In this document: in pieces, positions 63,482 through 64,000 of the stretch
Position numbering within the stretch: the first letter of the stretch is position 1
How the letters are laid out: the number at the start of each line of letters is the position of its first letter
From: Lactiplantibacillus daoliensis
Lineage (GTDB): Bacteria; Bacillota; Bacilli; Lactobacillales; Lactobacillaceae
Length of the DNA: 64,000 bases
Assembly: GCF_005405005.1 (NCBI RefSeq)
Contig: NZ_BJDH01000001.1
Location: 186,001-250,000, forward strand
Reading direction: 5' to 3'
The notes under the pieces: generated by a model
The model's database searches: none
The model's input: the letters and a program-made list of their open reading frames with translations, nothing else
What the model was told of the DNA's origin: nothing
Program-made: the position numbers and the translations under genes

Positions 63482-64000
63482 TCAATTATTATTCACTTTC
63501 GCAATCTGATTAGCAATCAGAGCCGTTAACTTCTTGTTCCCAGTTGGATTGGGATGAACATTATCACTTGCAAACCAGGTACTCTGATTCAACGATTCAG
63601 TATACCAATCGATGACATGCACATTCGAATACTTGCTACCCGTCGCATTTATCTGGCGGTTCACTTGATTTTGCCAGCTTTGGGTTGGCACGTGCGCGGT
63701 CACCCAGAAAATCTGATGGTCACTACCAATCGCATTGACAACTTGGTCCGCCTGCTGACCCGTAATCGAACCATTCGTCCCAATGTTAATCAACACATTG
63801 TGTGCCAGCTGACCTTGTGATTTCAAGGCACCGATAATCCCAGGAACCTCTGTCACTTGGCGACCCACTTTGCCTTGGACCGTGGTTGCCGGAATCACTT
63901 GCTGTAAATCACTCGAAACGTCCAACAAGACTGAATCTCCAACCGCCGTTAAGGCCGTGTTATTCATTGCCAAAACAACTTGTGGCTTCAATTGATAATC
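63482..64000 (-). CDS. C-terminal SGNH domain of an OatA-like acyltransferase (5' end outside window)
   Basis: The frame runs out of the window at 64000. The visible 170 residues form an SGNH hydrolase domain: AVGDSVLLDV has the nucleophile Ser, INIGTNG the Asn block, and DNVHPNPTGN the Asp-His pair. This domain ends the peptidoglycan O-acetyltransferase OatA and related wall acyltransferases, whose N-terminal membrane part would lie beyond the window. Confidence 0.8.
   Translation of the reverse strand, partial: DYQLKPQVVLAMNNTALTAVGDSVLLDVSSDLQQVIPATTVQGKVGRQVTEVPGIIGALKSQGQLAHNVLINIGTNGSITGQQADQVVNAIGSDHQIFWVTAHVPTQSWQNQVNRQINATGSKYSNVHVIDWYTESLNQSTWFASDNVHPNPTGNKKLTALIANQIAKVNNN

Noticed and set aside
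1-64000. CRISPR array, tRNA, rRNA or intact IS
   Set aside because: No regularly spaced short repeats, no tRNA cloverleaf and no full transposase were seen on reading both strands.

Overview
The window looks like a chromosomal segment of a lactic acid bacterium of the genus Lactiplantibacillus. The reasons are a complete lactate-racemase locus (larABCDE facing larR-MN-Q-O), a PepX peptidase, ABC and MFS transporters of the usual lactobacillar kinds, and Shine-Dalgarno and codon habits of that group. LarA and LarE resemble the L. plantarum proteins as I remember them, but LarE shows many substitutions, so I infer a sister species rather than L. plantarum itself. No rRNA, tRNA, CRISPR array or intact insertion sequence was seen.

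Layout. 1-3.2 kb: end of a sugar-porter-like MFS gene, then an efflux MFS gene divergent from its likely HxlR regulator, which is broken by a 20-bp tandem duplication. 3.3-11.2 kb: an AT-rich accessory stretch with an orphan membrane protein, an IS30-like remnant, two decayed genes, a short RIC-like protein, a niaP-nadC pair, a nucleoid-associated protein and a protein with two HEPN-like repeats. 11.3-23.9 kb: housekeeping genes guaA, coaA, helD, a DedA protein, a GrpB-NUDIX fusion, a CPA2 antiporter, two tandem histidine phosphatases, an SMR exporter behind an attenuator-like leader, a NUDIX gene and hflX. 24.6-28.2 kb: an Fe3+-type ABC transporter flanked by two copies of a structured repeat. 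29-34.1 kb: TSUP exporter, LAT-type amino acid permease, FNT channel and an arylsulfotransferase-like protein. 34.2-42.7 kb: the lar locus. 43.2-46.1 kb: a polar amino acid ABC transporter. 46.7-49.25 kb: an aminotransferase and D-2-hydroxyacid dehydrogenase operon behind an aromatic leader peptide. 49.3-64 kb: a HAD phosphatase, small orphan proteins, a TetR-controlled oxidoreductase/hydrolase pair, a Fur-family regulator, NUDIX, pyridoxal kinase, CAT-type permease, OsmC, pepX and the end of an oatA-like gene.

How the genes work together. The lar genes make the nickel-pincer cofactor and enzyme for lactate racemization, with the nickel importer (larMN-Q-O) and activator (larR) on the other strand. 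The aminotransferase and dehydrogenase would convert amino acids, probably aromatic ones, to D-hydroxy acids such as phenyllactate. Their leader encodes a 20-residue peptide with six consecutive aromatic codons sitting in a hairpin loop, upstream of competing terminator arms. This is the clearest candidate for an undescribed regulatory system here. The other main signals are a family of about 450-bp structured repeats in four copies, three of them between convergent genes, and the mutually exclusive hairpins ahead of the SMR exporter.
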